Source of the DNA: Clostridium paridis
GTDB lineage: Bacteria > Bacillota > Clostridia > Clostridiales > Clostridiaceae
Assembly (NCBI RefSeq): GCF_016765615.1
Contig: NZ_JAESWA010000017.1
Coordinates: 124,001-188,000, forward strand
DNA: 64,000 nucleotides
Direction of reading: 5' to 3'
In this document: one piece after another, positions 56,080-64,000 of the stretch
Numbering within the stretch: the first letter of the stretch is position 1
How the letters are laid out: every line of letters begins with the position of its first letter
Notes under the pieces: generated by a model
The model's input: the letters and a program-made list of their open reading frames with translations, nothing else
Database searches by the model: none
Told to the model about the DNA's origin: nothing
Program-made: the position numbers and the translations under genes

Positions 56080-56203
56080 ATCATAGTACCATTTCGTATA
56101 CAATATGTAATAATTTTCTATATTAATATAAAAGTGTCTAGGTAATCATGGTGCTTATTATATATGTATAGTATTTCAAAAAATATGATATAAACATACA
56201 CCT

Positions 56204-56521
56204 TTACTTAACATCAAAGCTGGAACACTCAGTTTCAGTGTAAATATGAGCTTCAGTTCCCTCTACTTTTATTGAGTCTAAATTGCAAAGTTTGTTTTCA
56301 TTATGATTACAACTTACAACATTGCATGTAAGCGCATCACATGGTCCAGAAGCATTAGTATTATTAGTTAAATCGCTGTATTCATATCTATTTAAAAATG
56401 AACCACATACAGTTCCGCTCTCAGTAGATGCAGTAACACCTCCAATATCAACTCTGTTTGAATAACAAACTCCAGTTTTATTATGTGAACAACTTGTAAC
56501 ACTACAATTAATTTTTTGCAT
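56204..56521 (-). CDS. Tandem DUF1540 cysteine-rich protein
   Basis: 105 residues with two DUF1540 repeats. Repeat 1 is INCSVTSCSHNKTGVCYSN with a later VCGSF; repeat 2 is TCNVVSCNHNENKLCNLDS with a later ECSSF. Each has the C-x4-C-x6-C spacing expected to bind metal. Function unknown; frequent in spore-forming clostridia. It starts 36 bp after the reverse rubrerythrin gene, so a shared transcript and a link to oxygen stress are likely. Confidence 0.88.
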   Translation of the reverse strand: MQKINCSVTSCSHNKTGVCYSNRVDIGGVTASTESGTVCGSFLNRYEYSDLTNNTNASGPCDALTCNVVSCNHNENKLCNLDSIKVEGTEAHIYTETECSSFDVK

Positions 56522-56557
56522 AAAGATACACTCCTTTATATAAATTTAAGAATATTT

Positions 56558-57103
56558 TTATTTGCTGAAGTATCTGTCAAGCAAGCCTTTAAAAGCTCTC
56601 CCATGTCTTGCTTCATCTTTACACATTTCATGAACTGTATCATGTATTGCATCTAAATTATTTTGTTTAGCTATAGTTGCAAGCTTCTTTTTACCTTCAC
56701 AGGCACCATATTCAGCTTCAACTCTTGCTGATAAGTTAGATTTAGTATCCGCAACCACAACTTCCCCTAAAAGTTCAGCAAACTTAGAGGCATGCTCTGC
56801 TTCTTCCCATGCAATTCTCTTATAAGCTTCTGCCACTTCAGGATAACCTTCACGATCGGCTTGGCGAGACATTGCCAAATACATTCCAACTTCTGTGCAT
56901 TCACCCATGAAATTAGCTCTTAATCCTTCTAGTAATTCATCATCGCAGCCATCTGCAACACCAATTCTATGTTCATCAGCAAAGTTTAATTCATCGGTCA
57001 TTTCTTTAAATTTGTCAGAACCGGCTTTACAAATAGGACAAATTTCTGGTGGTGTGTTTCCTTCATGGACATAACCACATACAGTACAAATAAATCTCTT
57101 CAT
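56558..57103 (-). CDS. Reverse rubrerythrin
   Basis: 181 residues. Rubredoxin domain comes first: [12 protein letters not shown] and [10 protein letters not shown] (CxxC pairs), followed by a ferritin-like di-iron domain with [26 protein letters not shown] and [11 protein letters not shown] (E and ExxH ligands). The rubredoxin-first order identifies the reverse type used by clostridia as NADH peroxidase/oxidase terminal component. GGAGG precedes the ATG. Copy 2 of the dispersed palindrome lies 30 bp upstream and would be in its 5' untranslated region or promoter. Confidence 0.95.
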   Translation of the reverse strand: MKRFICTVCGYVHEGNTPPEICPICKAGSDKFKEMTDELNFADEHRIGVADGCDDELLEGLRANFMGECTEVGMYLAMSRQADREGYPEVAEAYKRIAWEEAEHASKFAELLGEVVVADTKSNLSARVEAEYGACEGKKKLATIAKQNNLDAIHDTVHEMCKDEARHGRAFKGLLDRYFSK

Positions 57104-57132
57104 TCAAAATTCCTCCATAACAGTAATTAGTA

Positions 57133-57235
57133 ATAGGGTTTTTTATAGGAAACTTAATTTATTCTTGTTTGAAAATGTCGGCTTCTGGACATTTTCAGGC
57201 ATGAATAAGTTATTAGTTAAACTTAAAACCCTATA
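57133..57235 (+). repeat. Dispersed near-palindromic element, copy 2
   Basis: About 103 bp, same layout as 27885-27988 but inverted relative to it; same orientation as 62634. It lies directly upstream of the reverse rubrerythrin gene. Confidence 0.85.
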
Positions 57236-57291
57236 TTATAGGTATATAAAACCTTGATTACTATTATCTCCTATTAAACAAAAACTATTTA

Positions 57292-57316
57292 TTATTTAGT
57301 AAGTTTATGAAGCTTT
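57292..57316 (+). repeat. 25-bp near-identical copy of an internal ncRNA segment
   Basis: Matches 57477-57501 with one difference. May be a partial duplication of the structured RNA gene. Confidence 0.7.
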
Positions 57317-57406
57317 TTGCACTTAACATGATTTCTAAAAAGCTAGCAATAACCTTAAAAAATTATAAATTCTTCTAGCTTCATTTACGTATATAAATCT
57401 TTCTAA

Positions 57407-57435
57407 TTGAAATTTGTGTTAATTTATGTTAATAT
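57407..57435 (+). promoter_or_regulatory. Promoter of the structured RNA
   Basis: TTGAAA (57407-57412) and TAATAT (57430-57435) with 17-bp spacing; predicted start near 57442, exactly at the first paired base of the RNA. Confidence 0.7.
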
Positions 57436-57441
57436 TTTCTT

Positions 57442-57630
57442 AGCAATGAATGAAAGAAGGTGGTCACATGTCTTACTTATTTAGTAAGCTTATGAAGCTT
57501 TCCCCTGCCATCCATACTTTTCCTCAATTCTTGAGGTGCTTGTCCCAGGGGCAAATTTATTGGGTGAGAAGTAATTTACTTCTTGATGACTACATTGCTT
57601 TTTTTGCAACCATAATGGTTGTTTTTTTTT
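57442..57630 (+). ncRNA. Structured small RNA of about 190 nt
   Basis: The 5' end AGCAATG (57442-57448) pairs with CATTGCT (57593-57599), and TGGTCA (57461-57466) pairs with the adjoining TGACTA (57587-57592), closing the molecule. Inside: CTTACT/AGTAAG (57472/57483), CCCCTG/CAGGGG (57502/57546) enclosing CCTCAA-TTC-TTGAGG, and AGAAG/CTTCT (57567/57579). A terminator CAACCAT/ATGGTTG plus nine T ends it at 57630. A spurious small frame runs through but its last codons are the terminator. No plus-strand gene follows before 58.5 kb, so it is a stand-alone RNA, not a leader. Class not identified. Confidence 0.75.
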
Positions 57631-57729
57631 ACTAATAGTTTTACCACTCAAAATAAAAACTTCTTATCTTTTAAACCATACTTATTTATTATTTTAATTG
57701 AATTTATCTCATGAAATATAAAAAGAGCC

Positions 57730-58302
57730 CTAAGGCTCATATTTACAATTGGGATAAAACCTTATAGCTCCAGCTAGGCTAAATAACTTTATTTCTGTTT
57801 TCTTAACATAGTCTTCTTTTAAGCTTTTATGCATTAATAATGCTTGGTGTATATCTGAAGGAACTTCACTTGCAATATTGATTAGTTTTTTCATCTCTGG
57901 ATCTAATTTATATTTCTTCAGTTCACCATAAAAAAACCTTCTATTGTATTTTATTATATCCATTAGTTTTTCATAATTTGAACCTTTAAATCCATCAGAC
58001 AAAGAATATCTAATACTGATTAAATCCATTACCACTTCGTTTAATAGCTTTTGCATCTCTATATCTTTATCTATTTTTCTAAAATAATCAGTTAGTATTA
58101 ATCCTGAAATAAGACCTGTTGATATTCCAATTATCATATTACCTCGTTGATTTCGAATAAACTCCCACACGCTATAGTTATGTTTAGTAATCATAGAACC
58201 CACTAACACCGCTACAAGAAATAATGATAATAAGACAAAAATATTAACCTCAACTTTTTTCTCAACAATTTTAGTTAATTTCTTGATTATCCTATTAAAC
58301 AT
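57730..58302 (-). CDS. Hypothetical two-helix membrane protein
   Basis: 190 residues. Two membrane helices (about 20-42 and 55-77) are followed by a helical cytoplasmic tail of about 110 residues that ends RFYPNCKYEP. No family recognised. The ATG at 58302 is chosen since GGGGTGG lies 5-6 bp upstream; a start seven codons earlier overlaps it. Transcribed divergently from the 58.5 kb gene. Confidence 0.65.
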   Translation of the reverse strand: MFNRIIKKLTKIVEKKVEVNIFVLLSLFLVAVLVGSMITKHNYSVWEFIRNQRGNMIIGISTGLISGLILTDYFRKIDKDIEMQKLLNEVVMDLISIRYSLSDGFKGSNYEKLMDIIKYNRRFFYGELKKYKLDPEMKKLINIASEVPSDIHQALLMHKSLKEDYVKKTEIKLFSLAGAIRFYPNCKYEP

Positions 58303-58573
58303 CCATCCACCCCATTCTCTCATACTAATCTCCCCATCAAAAGTAAATCAACTTTAAATTCATTGGTACGAAGGATTGAAGTTTGCTTTTTTTAATAACT
58401 TATCTTATTTATATTAGTTTCTGTATAGATATAGACATATTTTAAGAAAAATTCAAAGAATGAGTTGTGATGATATAGATATATATATTCATTTTTGTAA
58501 GAAAATGGTATAATAAGTGAAATACATTTTATGCATATCTTGTTATACAATTATATATAAAGGGGGAGTTTTT

Positions 58574-59032
58574 ATATTAAAAAGAAATGCTTTTAAAATT
58601 CTTACTGTCATACTTTTAATTACATTAGTTATTGGTGCAATTAAATATAAAAAATTATCAGATGATCATACTTGGCAACAAACCTATACGAATGGCCAAT
58701 TTATTGAGGACTTAAAACTGGCAAGTGGTTTATTTGCAGGTAACTATACAACTGATAAGAGTAAAAATTTTAATTATTATGAAGCTATATCAAAACTTGA
58801 GTGTGCATCACAATTATTTGTGTTCACTCCATATAGTAGAAGTAATCCAGGTTTAATTGTTACAATAGGTTCCTTATGTGATATATGGAAGAATGATGAA
58901 AATAAAGAGTATATAATACAACAATCAAAATTATTAAGTGATTATCTATATAAATTATCTATAAATCCAGATGATAAGGATACGATGAATGAACTTAATA
59001 AGTTGGAAAATACTTTAGGTCCAAAGAAATAG
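58574..59032 (+). CDS. Signal-anchored small protein with unusual start
   Basis: About 152 residues: N-terminal basic residues and one hydrophobic helix (AFKILTVILLITLVIGAI), then a soluble part (about 35-150) of tryptophan- and tyrosine-containing helices, probably outside the membrane. AGGGGGAG at 58561-58568 is 5-6 bp from ATA 58574, with no ATG, GTG or TTG at that position. The in-frame GTG at 58517 lies in the promoter TATAAT region and has no ribosome site. So the gene either uses a rare ATA start or lost its ATG by a single change. Function unknown. Confidence 0.5.
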   Translation: MLKRNAFKILTVILLITLVIGAIKYKKLSDDHTWQQTYTNGQFIEDLKLASGLFAGNYTTDKSKNFNYYEAISKLECASQLFVFTPYSRSNPGLIVTIGSLCDIWKNDENKEYIIQQSKLLSDYLYKLSINPDDKDTMNELNKLENTLGPKK

Positions 59033-59037
59033 TTTAA

Positions 59038-59102
59038 CTATGAATTAAAACTCAAAATTGATAATAATATTTAATATAAAAAAGCTAGGGTTCTCCCTAG
59101 CT
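59038..59102. repeat. Duplicated terminator unit, copy A
   Basis: 65 bp matching 60018-60082; ends in the hairpin AGCTAGGG-TTCT-CCCTAGCT, which on the minus strand is followed by TTTTTTATATT and terminates the 59114 gene. Confidence 0.85.
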
Positions 59103-59113
59103 AAGATAATGCA

Positions 59114-59980
59114 CTATAAAAATCCACGTTGCTTAATAACTCCTACAATAAAAAAGAATGCCCAACCTGGAGTAAAGGATATAAGCAACTTTATTAATGT
59201 ACTTGAATTTTGACCATTTGATAATTGAAGTATGGTAACCATTAATTTACTAAAATACCCACTCAGATATGGAATAGTGATATTGTTATCTTGTAGTGTA
59301 ACAAATATTGCTAACAGAAAAACTGTCAAAACTATACCTTGAATAAAACTTGAAAAGATCAATGAAAGAAAAGACTTTCTTGTATTACTCTTGATAAAAA
59401 TCCATCTTATAAACGATAATACTCCAAATACAAATACAACAATAAAACTATATGAAAATATAACATCCACATTAATAGATGGATCTGGCATAATATCTTT
59501 ATCTAGTATTTTCTCTAAAATATATAGAAAAAAAATAGTAAGTATTGATAGGATTAAAGATACTGATGTATAACTTGGTAAAGACCTTTTAGATTGGCTT
59601 TCATTCCTCATATATTTACTATTAGCTTTTTTAATATTTTCATAATCTATTGAATTGGTTTGCTTCATACTATTAGCATTTTCTGAATTAGAAGAATCAT
59701 CATATGGGTTAATAAATGGCTCACCATAGGAGTAATTATAATATGTTTGACTTTCTGAATTATCTTCTGATACTTCATTATTATTCGCAGTATAATCTTT
59801 TTGATAGTAGTTATTTTGTTCTTCTTGTCTTTGATCATAATTGTTTATGCGATCACGCAATACATCATCATAATTCTTTTCACTATCACTAACATACCCT
59901 ATATATTCGCCATTTCTTCCGTATAGTGTATTCCCTTCAACATATGATCCTCCATCGCCATAAACATATTTTCTACTCAA
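59114..59980 (-). CDS. Membrane protein with long hydrophilic N-terminus
   Basis: 288 residues. Residues 1-130 are hydrophilic, rich in Asn/Tyr/Ser/Asp, with a beginning RKYVYGDGGSYVEGNTLYG that looks like a short beta repeat. Residues about 135-285 hold four membrane helices (about 138-156, 172-192, 205-228, 262-282). The helical part resembles DUF4190/DUF4234-like small membrane domains, without a firm match. AGGAAA precedes the ATG. Terminators of nearly identical sequence end it and the following unit. Confidence 0.65.
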   Translation of the reverse strand: MSRKYVYGDGGSYVEGNTLYGRNGEYIGYVSDSEKNYDDVLRDRINNYDQRQEEQNNYYQKDYTANNNEVSEDNSESQTYYNYSYGEPFINPYDDSSNSENANSMKQTNSIDYENIKKANSKYMRNESQSKRSLPSYTSVSLILSILTIFFLYILEKILDKDIMPDPSINVDVIFSYSFIVVFVFGVLSFIRWIFIKSNTRKSFLSLIFSSFIQGIVLTVFLLAIFVTLQDNNITIPYLSGYFSKLMVTILQLSNGQNSSTLIKLLISFTPGWAFFFIVGVIKQRGFL

Positions 59981-60017
59981 AAAATTTCCTCCAGTACTTA
60001 TTTAGTTCTATTTATTA

Positions 60018-60090
60018 TTATGAATTAAAATTCAAAATTGATAATAATATTTAATATAAAAAAGCTAGGAACTTTCCTAGCTTTTTTTTA
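60018..60090. repeat. Duplicated terminator unit, copy B
   Basis: Matches copy A; hairpin AGCTAGGA-ACTT-TCCTAGCT with A-run and T-run on both sides. Terminates the metal-dependent hydrolase gene on the minus strand. Confidence 0.85.
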
Positions 60091-60486
60091 CTTTCTTATC
60101 GCTGATAAAATTATATAAATTAGTATTAAGGATATAAATAAATCCTCTGCTCCACCAGTTTTAAATAATTTAAGTCCTTGATATTTTTTGTGAAATGGAA
60201 ATAATAATGGAACCCCTGTCTTTGTTAAGGAATCTAGTAATAAATGAGTTAAATAATTAATTCCCCAAAGCACACCTAGTTGTTCATTAAATGTAAATAG
60301 TAAGTAAGAACTACCTAATAATGCAATTAGTGAATGAGTTAAGGTTCTATGCTTTATTCCAAGATATACATCCCAATCTGGTGCTATGGATCCTACTAAT
60401 GCTATTGGAGCTATTAGCATATTATCTGTTGTAATAAAAGTTATTGTAGTGGCAATCCCCATAGCTAAATGTGTTTTCTTTAGCAT
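60088..60486 (-). CDS. YdjM/DUF457-type membrane metal-dependent hydrolase
   Basis: 132 residues with the family's conserved polar residues between membrane helices: KKTHLAMGI at the start, GSIAPDWDVYLGIKHRTLTHS (quoted parts APDWD and HRTLTHS), LTHLLLDSLTKTG and GGAEDLF. These histidines and aspartates are thought to bind metal. Escherichia coli YdjM is LexA-regulated; no LexA box is evident here. Starts 14 bp after the lipoprotein gene. Function in clostridia unknown. Confidence 0.88.
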   Translation of the reverse strand: MLKKTHLAMGIATTITFITTDNMLIAPIALVGSIAPDWDVYLGIKHRTLTHSLIALLGSSYLLFTFNEQLGVLWGINYLTHLLLDSLTKTGVPLLFPFHKKYQGLKLFKTGGAEDLFISLILIYIILSAIRK

Positions 60487-60500
60487 GTTTGATTTACCTC

Positions 60501-61205
60501 TTATTTCGCAATTTTTCTCTTATAAATTATAGCACCAATTATTGCAATTGCAAGAACTACTCCTATAGTGATTGGTAAAATATAATTTTTCTTAACTATT
60601 CCATCAGTAGTATATGTAAGAGTTATTTTTGTATTTTGATCTATTTGCCCTAATTTATACTTCCAGATAGCTGTATAATCTCCTGATTTATCTGTAGCAT
60701 TACTACTTACAATTCTTCCTGGCACGGTTATTTGATTAGTAATTTCTATGTTTTTAACATAGTTAATTAAGGTTGCATCATATGCACTACTTCCACCAGT
60801 TTGATTAAGTGCATCATCTATAAGTGAGCTATTAACACTAAGATTTATTGTAACTTGATTTTCTGTAACTCCTTTTGCTTCATTAACACTTAAGGTAGCA
60901 TATCTTTTATCTGCTAGTAACTTATTTACATCATTTAAATTATTAAACTTTATGCTTACTTCCTCAACATTGTTATTATCTTTTACATACTTAGATGTTT
61001 CAAATCCAAGTTTTTTCATCTCATCAGCATTAATGAAATCTCTACCAAGAAGTCTGGCTACAACATTATCATATAATACTTGAAACTTGAAATCTCCTGA
61101 ACCATCTTTATTTATATTAGTAAATGAATTCAACTTTACAGTTCCGCAGCCTACTAAAAACAAAGATAATAGTAATATTGTTATTATCGAGATTCTCTTT
61201 TTCAT
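60501..61205 (-). CDS. DUF3153-like lipoprotein with C-terminal anchor
   Basis: 234 residues. N-terminal lipoprotein signal with lipobox LFLVGC (about 17-22), an extracellular domain (about 25-205) rich in beta structure with repeated Asn/Thr, and a C-terminal membrane helix (LPITIGVVLAIAIIGAIIY) followed by KRKIAK. This arrangement is seen in LppM/DUF3153-type proteins. ATG 61205 follows AAAGGTG. Probably co-transcribed with the YdjM-like gene, 14 bp away. Confidence 0.7.
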   Translation of the reverse strand: MKKRISIITILLLSLFLVGCGTVKLNSFTNINKDGSGDFKFQVLYDNVVARLLGRDFINADEMKKLGFETSKYVKDNNNVEEVSIKFNNLNDVNKLLADKRYATLSVNEAKGVTENQVTINLSVNSSLIDDALNQTGGSSAYDATLINYVKNIEITNQITVPGRIVSSNATDKSGDYTAIWKYKLGQIDQNTKITLTYTTDGIVKKNYILPITIGVVLAIAIIGAIIYKRKIAK

Positions 61206-61378
61206 ATCAAACACACCTTTATAATTTAATAATTATAGTATTTACTGTGCACTGGGAAAAATTCATTAATAAGATAACCTTCATATATATAATGCATTAA
61301 AGAATTTACATGTCACTTCAACTCTTAGAAGTTTCAATTAAGAGTTTTACCATGGGATGTAATATGATTTTTGCATAT

Positions 61379-61420
61379 AAAAAAAAGATGACTTCTACTA
61401 AAAAATAGAAATCATCTCTC
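61379..61420 (-). terminator. Intrinsic terminator after ilvE
   Basis: AAGATGACTTCTA ... TAGAAATCATCT; on the minus strand a run of eight T follows. Confidence 0.82.
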
Positions 61421-61436
61421 TTAAGTCTATAAAATT

Positions 61437-62456
61437 CTACACTTCAAAAATCCAACCTTCTGGTGCTTTAACATCCCCTATTTGAATCCCATATAGTGTA
61501 TCATATAATTTCTTAGTTATTGGACCTACTTCAGTTTCGCTATAGAATACATGAAGTTTATCTTTATATTCTATACCACCTATTGGAGTTATAACTGCTG
61601 CTGTACCACATGCGCCAGCTTCCTTAAACTCGTCTAGATTTTCAACAAAAACATCTCTTTCTTCTGTTTCTAAGCCTAGATATTCTTTTGCTACATGTAG
61701 TAATGAATACTTAGTTATACTTGGAAGTATTGAAGGTGATATAGGAGTTACAAATTTATTATCCTTTGTAATACCAAAAAAGTTAGCTGAACCAACCTCT
61801 TCTATTTTTGTATGAGTTGCAGGATCTAAATATACACAATCTGCATATCCTTTCTTTGCAGCAATCTCATGAGGCATTAAACTTGAAGCATAATTTCCTC
61901 CGACTTTTTCTCCTCCAGTTCCATAAGGAGCTGCTCTATCATAATCTGCAATCATAAAGTTAACTGGAGTCATTCCTCCTTTAAAATATGGACCAACTGG
62001 TAAACAGAAAATACAGAATAAGTATTCTGGAGCTGGTTTAACACCTACATTATCTCCTACACCAATTACAAAAGGTCTTATATATAAAGTTGCACCTGTT
62101 CCATAAGGTGGAACATAAGCTTCATTCGCCTTTACAACTTGCTTTACAGCATCAATAAACTTTTCTACTGGTACTTCAGGCATAAGTAATCTTCTACAAC
62201 TTCTATTCATTCTTTTTGCATTTTCATCAGCTCTAAAAAGTTGAATTTTACCGTCTTTAGTTTTGTATGCTTTTAGCCCTTCAAAGCATTGTTGTCCATA
62301 GTGTAGTGCAGTAGAAGCCTCACTAATTCTTAGCATATTATCTTCTACTAAGTTTCCTTCATCCCATTTTCCGTCTTTCCAAGTAGAAATATAACGGAAG
62401 TCAGTTTTCATGTAAGCGAACCCCAAGTTCTGCCAATCAATATTTACTTCTTTCAA
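61437..62456 (-). CDS. ilvE: Branched-chain amino acid aminotransferase
   Basis: Fold-type IV PLP enzyme exchanging amino groups among Leu, Ile, Val and glutamate. 339 residues, the long form of the family. [23 protein letters not shown], the PLP-lysine in [15 protein letters not shown] near 195, and [10 protein letters not shown] are visible. The start is TTG 62456 after AGGGGG; the spacing is rather long, but an alternative ATG at residue 17 would remove conserved sequence. Monocistronic, ending at a strong terminator. Copy 3 of the dispersed palindrome lies upstream. Confidence 0.95.
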   Translation of the reverse strand: MKEVNIDWQNLGFAYMKTDFRYISTWKDGKWDEGNLVEDNMLRISEASTALHYGQQCFEGLKAYKTKDGKIQLFRADENAKRMNRSCRRLLMPEVPVEKFIDAVKQVVKANEAYVPPYGTGATLYIRPFVIGVGDNVGVKPAPEYLFCIFCLPVGPYFKGGMTPVNFMIADYDRAAPYGTGGEKVGGNYASSLMPHEIAAKKGYADCVYLDPATHTKIEEVGSANFFGITKDNKFVTPISPSILPSITKYSLLHVAKEYLGLETEERDVFVENLDEFKEAGACGTAAVITPIGGIEYKDKLHVFYSETEVGPITKKLYDTLYGIQIGDVKAPEGWIFEV

Positions 62457-62633
62457 AATAAATTACCCCCTGTCTTATAGTTTAAAAATTATTGAAATCT
62501 AGTGAGTACATTTAAAATCATTTATTAAATGCATTCAGCAAACTTAACTTACTTACCATTCTACAACAAAAATCTAAATATTTATACTTATAGAAGTAAC
62601 TTTTTGAAAATTTTTTCCTATGAAGACAGGTCT

Positions 62634-62740
62634 TATAGGGTTTTTTTATAGAAAACTTAACTCATTCCTGTTTGAATATGTCGGCCTCTGTACATTTTCA
62701 GGCATGAATAAGTTATTAGTTGAACTTAAAAAACCCTATA
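62634..62740 (+). repeat. Dispersed near-palindromic element, copy 3
   Basis: About 107 bp, TATAGGGTTTT ... AAAACCCTATA, inner stem partly degraded. Lies between dacF and ilvE, 12 bp after the dacF stop. Confidence 0.85.
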
Positions 62741-62751
62741 TATTTTAATAT

Positions 62752-63837
62752 TTAACTAACTAAATCATTAAAACTATCTTTTTTAAAGCTTCTATTTGAA
62801 TATAGGTTCTTTCTATAAATCTCCTTACCATCCTTTTTACTCTTTATCCTAACAAAGCCAATATAGTCACCTTTTGAAATATTTTCTTTTGGCTTTATAA
62901 AATAAATTTCAGAATCAATTCCTTCCTTTGGTACTTCCATTGAAACCTCAGGCAAATTTAATAATCCAGAAGTTATTAGTTTTTCACTTGGTATACTTAT
63001 TTTAAATAAATCTTTACATTCACTATAATTAGCTTTCACATATTGATAAATTTCATTAGTTTCGTTCCATCTATTTGGACAGTTTAGTACTACGATAATT
63101 ATATCTCTATCTTCATATCTCACTGAAGAAACTAAGCATTTTCCTGCTCCACCAGTATAACCAGTCTTTACACCATTTGCTTCAGGTATAAGTAATAAAA
63201 TCTTATTTATATTAACGTAATCTCTAGTAAAGTTATATTTATCTTTCTTAATTTCTTTAGTTCCAACAATTTCTCTGAATACCTCATTCTCCATAGCCTT
63301 TCTTGTTGCTAATGCTAAGTCATATGCTGTAGAATAATGATTTTCGGTATCTAATCCATGCGGAGAATTAAATGAACTATTAATTAGCCCAATATTTCTA
63401 CTACATTCATTCATATATATATAGAAGTTATCTAAGGTTCCTCCAATATGCTCTGCAATAGCAATTGCTGCATCATTTCCTGATCTATACATAAGCCCAT
63501 AAAGCAATTCTCTAAGTGTAATTTGTTCTCCTGCTCTATATCCAACAGTTGAGCCTTTAATATTAGCAGCACTTTTACTTATCACTACCTTTTCATCAAG
63601 CTTTCCCCTATTTATTGCTACTAGGGAAGTTATGATTTTAGTTGTACTAGCCATAGGCACAATACTATGTGCATTTTTTTCATATAATACAGCCCCGCTT
63701 TTACCATCAATAGCTACTGCTGCTCTTGCATCTACCCTCATTACTTTTTCTTTTACAGCAGGTTTAACTTTTGCAAATACGTTTTGCTGTATAACTAACA
63801 TAAATATTAATATAAATGAACCTATTTTATACTTCAT
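62752..63837 (-). CDS. dacF: D-alanyl-D-alanine carboxypeptidase (DacF type)
   Basis: Penicillin-binding protein that trims the terminal D-Ala of peptidoglycan stems. 361 residues: signal peptide (about 1-22, ending NVFA), SxxK motif in MASTTKIITS near 64, SxN motif in YRSGNDAAIA near 117, KTG motif in GVKTGYTGGAGKC near 220, and a C-terminal beta domain. In Bacillus dacF is made in the forespore by sigma-F; a role in the spore cortex is possible here. GGGGTGA precedes the ATG. Confidence 0.93.
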   Translation of the reverse strand: MKYKIGSFILIFMLVIQQNVFAKVKPAVKEKVMRVDARAAVAIDGKSGAVLYEKNAHSIVPMASTTKIITSLVAINRGKLDEKVVISKSAANIKGSTVGYRAGEQITLRELLYGLMYRSGNDAAIAIAEHIGGTLDNFYIYMNECSRNIGLINSSFNSPHGLDTENHYSTAYDLALATRKAMENEVFREIVGTKEIKKDKYNFTRDYVNINKILLLIPEANGVKTGYTGGAGKCLVSSVRYEDRDIIIVVLNCPNRWNETNEIYQYVKANYSECKDLFKISIPSEKLITSGLLNLPEVSMEVPKEGIDSEIYFIKPKENISKGDYIGFVRIKSKKDGKEIYRKNLYSNRSFKKDSFNDLVS

Positions 63838-63949
63838 ATAATCACCCCATTTATATTTTGCATATAAAACAAATTTTAATTCATTCGTTATATGTATAAT
63901 TATGGAACAATTGGTTAAAATAATTATTAAATCCTAGGTGGTGAATTAT

Positions 63950-64000
63950 ATGTTTTATGCCCTTTTTACTTTATTTCTAATTATAATATTATTTCCTATT
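63950..64000 (+). CDS. Start of an unidentified membrane protein (3' end outside window)
   Basis: AGGTGGTG lies 6 bp before ATG 63950. The 17 visible residues (MFYALFTLFLIIILFPI) form a hydrophobic helix, either a signal anchor or the first membrane segment. Too short to identify. It diverges from dacF. Confidence 0.6.
   Translation, partial: MFYALFTLFLIIILFPI

Noticed and set aside
57450-57635. 61-codon frame over the structured RNA as a protein gene
   Set aside because: Its last codons are the terminator stem and T-run, and the paired-end RNA fold with its own promoter explains the sequence better. The GAAGGTGG before an internal ATG is part of the fold.
1-64000. CRISPR array, tRNA or rRNA genes
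   Set aside because: No regularly spaced direct repeats and no tRNA or rRNA signature were found on either strand by reading; a dedicated scan would be needed to be certain.

Overview
The window is a low-GC stretch of chromosome from a spore-forming, strictly fermentative Firmicute, most likely Clostridium sensu stricto. Evidence: SpoVS, a CotS-like coat protein, a DacF-type carboxypeptidase, reverse rubrerythrin, the IspH-ribosomal protein S1 fusion typical of clostridia, AT-rich codon use and strong AGGAGG-type ribosome sites. No tRNA, rRNA or CRISPR array was seen.

Layout. (1) 1-6.9 kb is core: rny, spoVS (with a near-perfect sigma-H promoter), a PHP phosphoesterase translationally coupled to an aspartate-type aminotransferase, ptsH, a DUF378 membrane protein and purB. 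(2) 6.9-17.9 kb is an accessory, decaying region. It holds a DnaC-like remnant, a secreted transglutaminase-like protein, a frameshifted membrane protein, a DUF4238 gene and a radical-SAM gene both broken, an HD-domain/phosphotransferase pair, and an alpha/beta hydrolase of different base composition. (3) 17.0-19.4 kb pairs a ribbon-helix-helix/coiled-coil protein with a tyrosine recombinase, flanked by related TAATAC palindromes. (4) 19.4-40.9 kb is core again: lexA, a methionine gamma-lyase-family enzyme, the miaB-mutS-mutL-miaA-hfq cluster, and a long minus-strand series rluB, mnmM, rpiR-type regulator, BaiN-like flavoprotein, cmk, ispH-rpsA, CotS-like and GNAT. (5) 41-44.9 kb has a nucleotidyltransferase gene with one in-frame stop and a two-gene flavin/iron-sulfur redox pair.

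(6) 45-53.3 kb is a defence island: a PLD-family nuclease, a SLATT membrane protein, a Gabija-type pair (OLD-family ATPase/TOPRIM nuclease plus UvrD-like helicase), a phage YopX protein and an unknown protein with a HEPN-like R-x5-H motif. (7) 53.7-64 kb has an MFS exporter with a ROK regulator, DUF1540 and reverse rubrerythrin genes, several membrane proteins, ilvE and dacF.

The observations I rate highest are non-coding. A roughly 190-nt structured RNA at 57442-57630 has its own promoter, pairing ends and terminator. A ~105-bp near-palindromic element occurs three times (27885, 57133, 62634) between minus-strand genes. A duplicated terminator unit at 59038 and 60018 shows a compensatory base-pair change.
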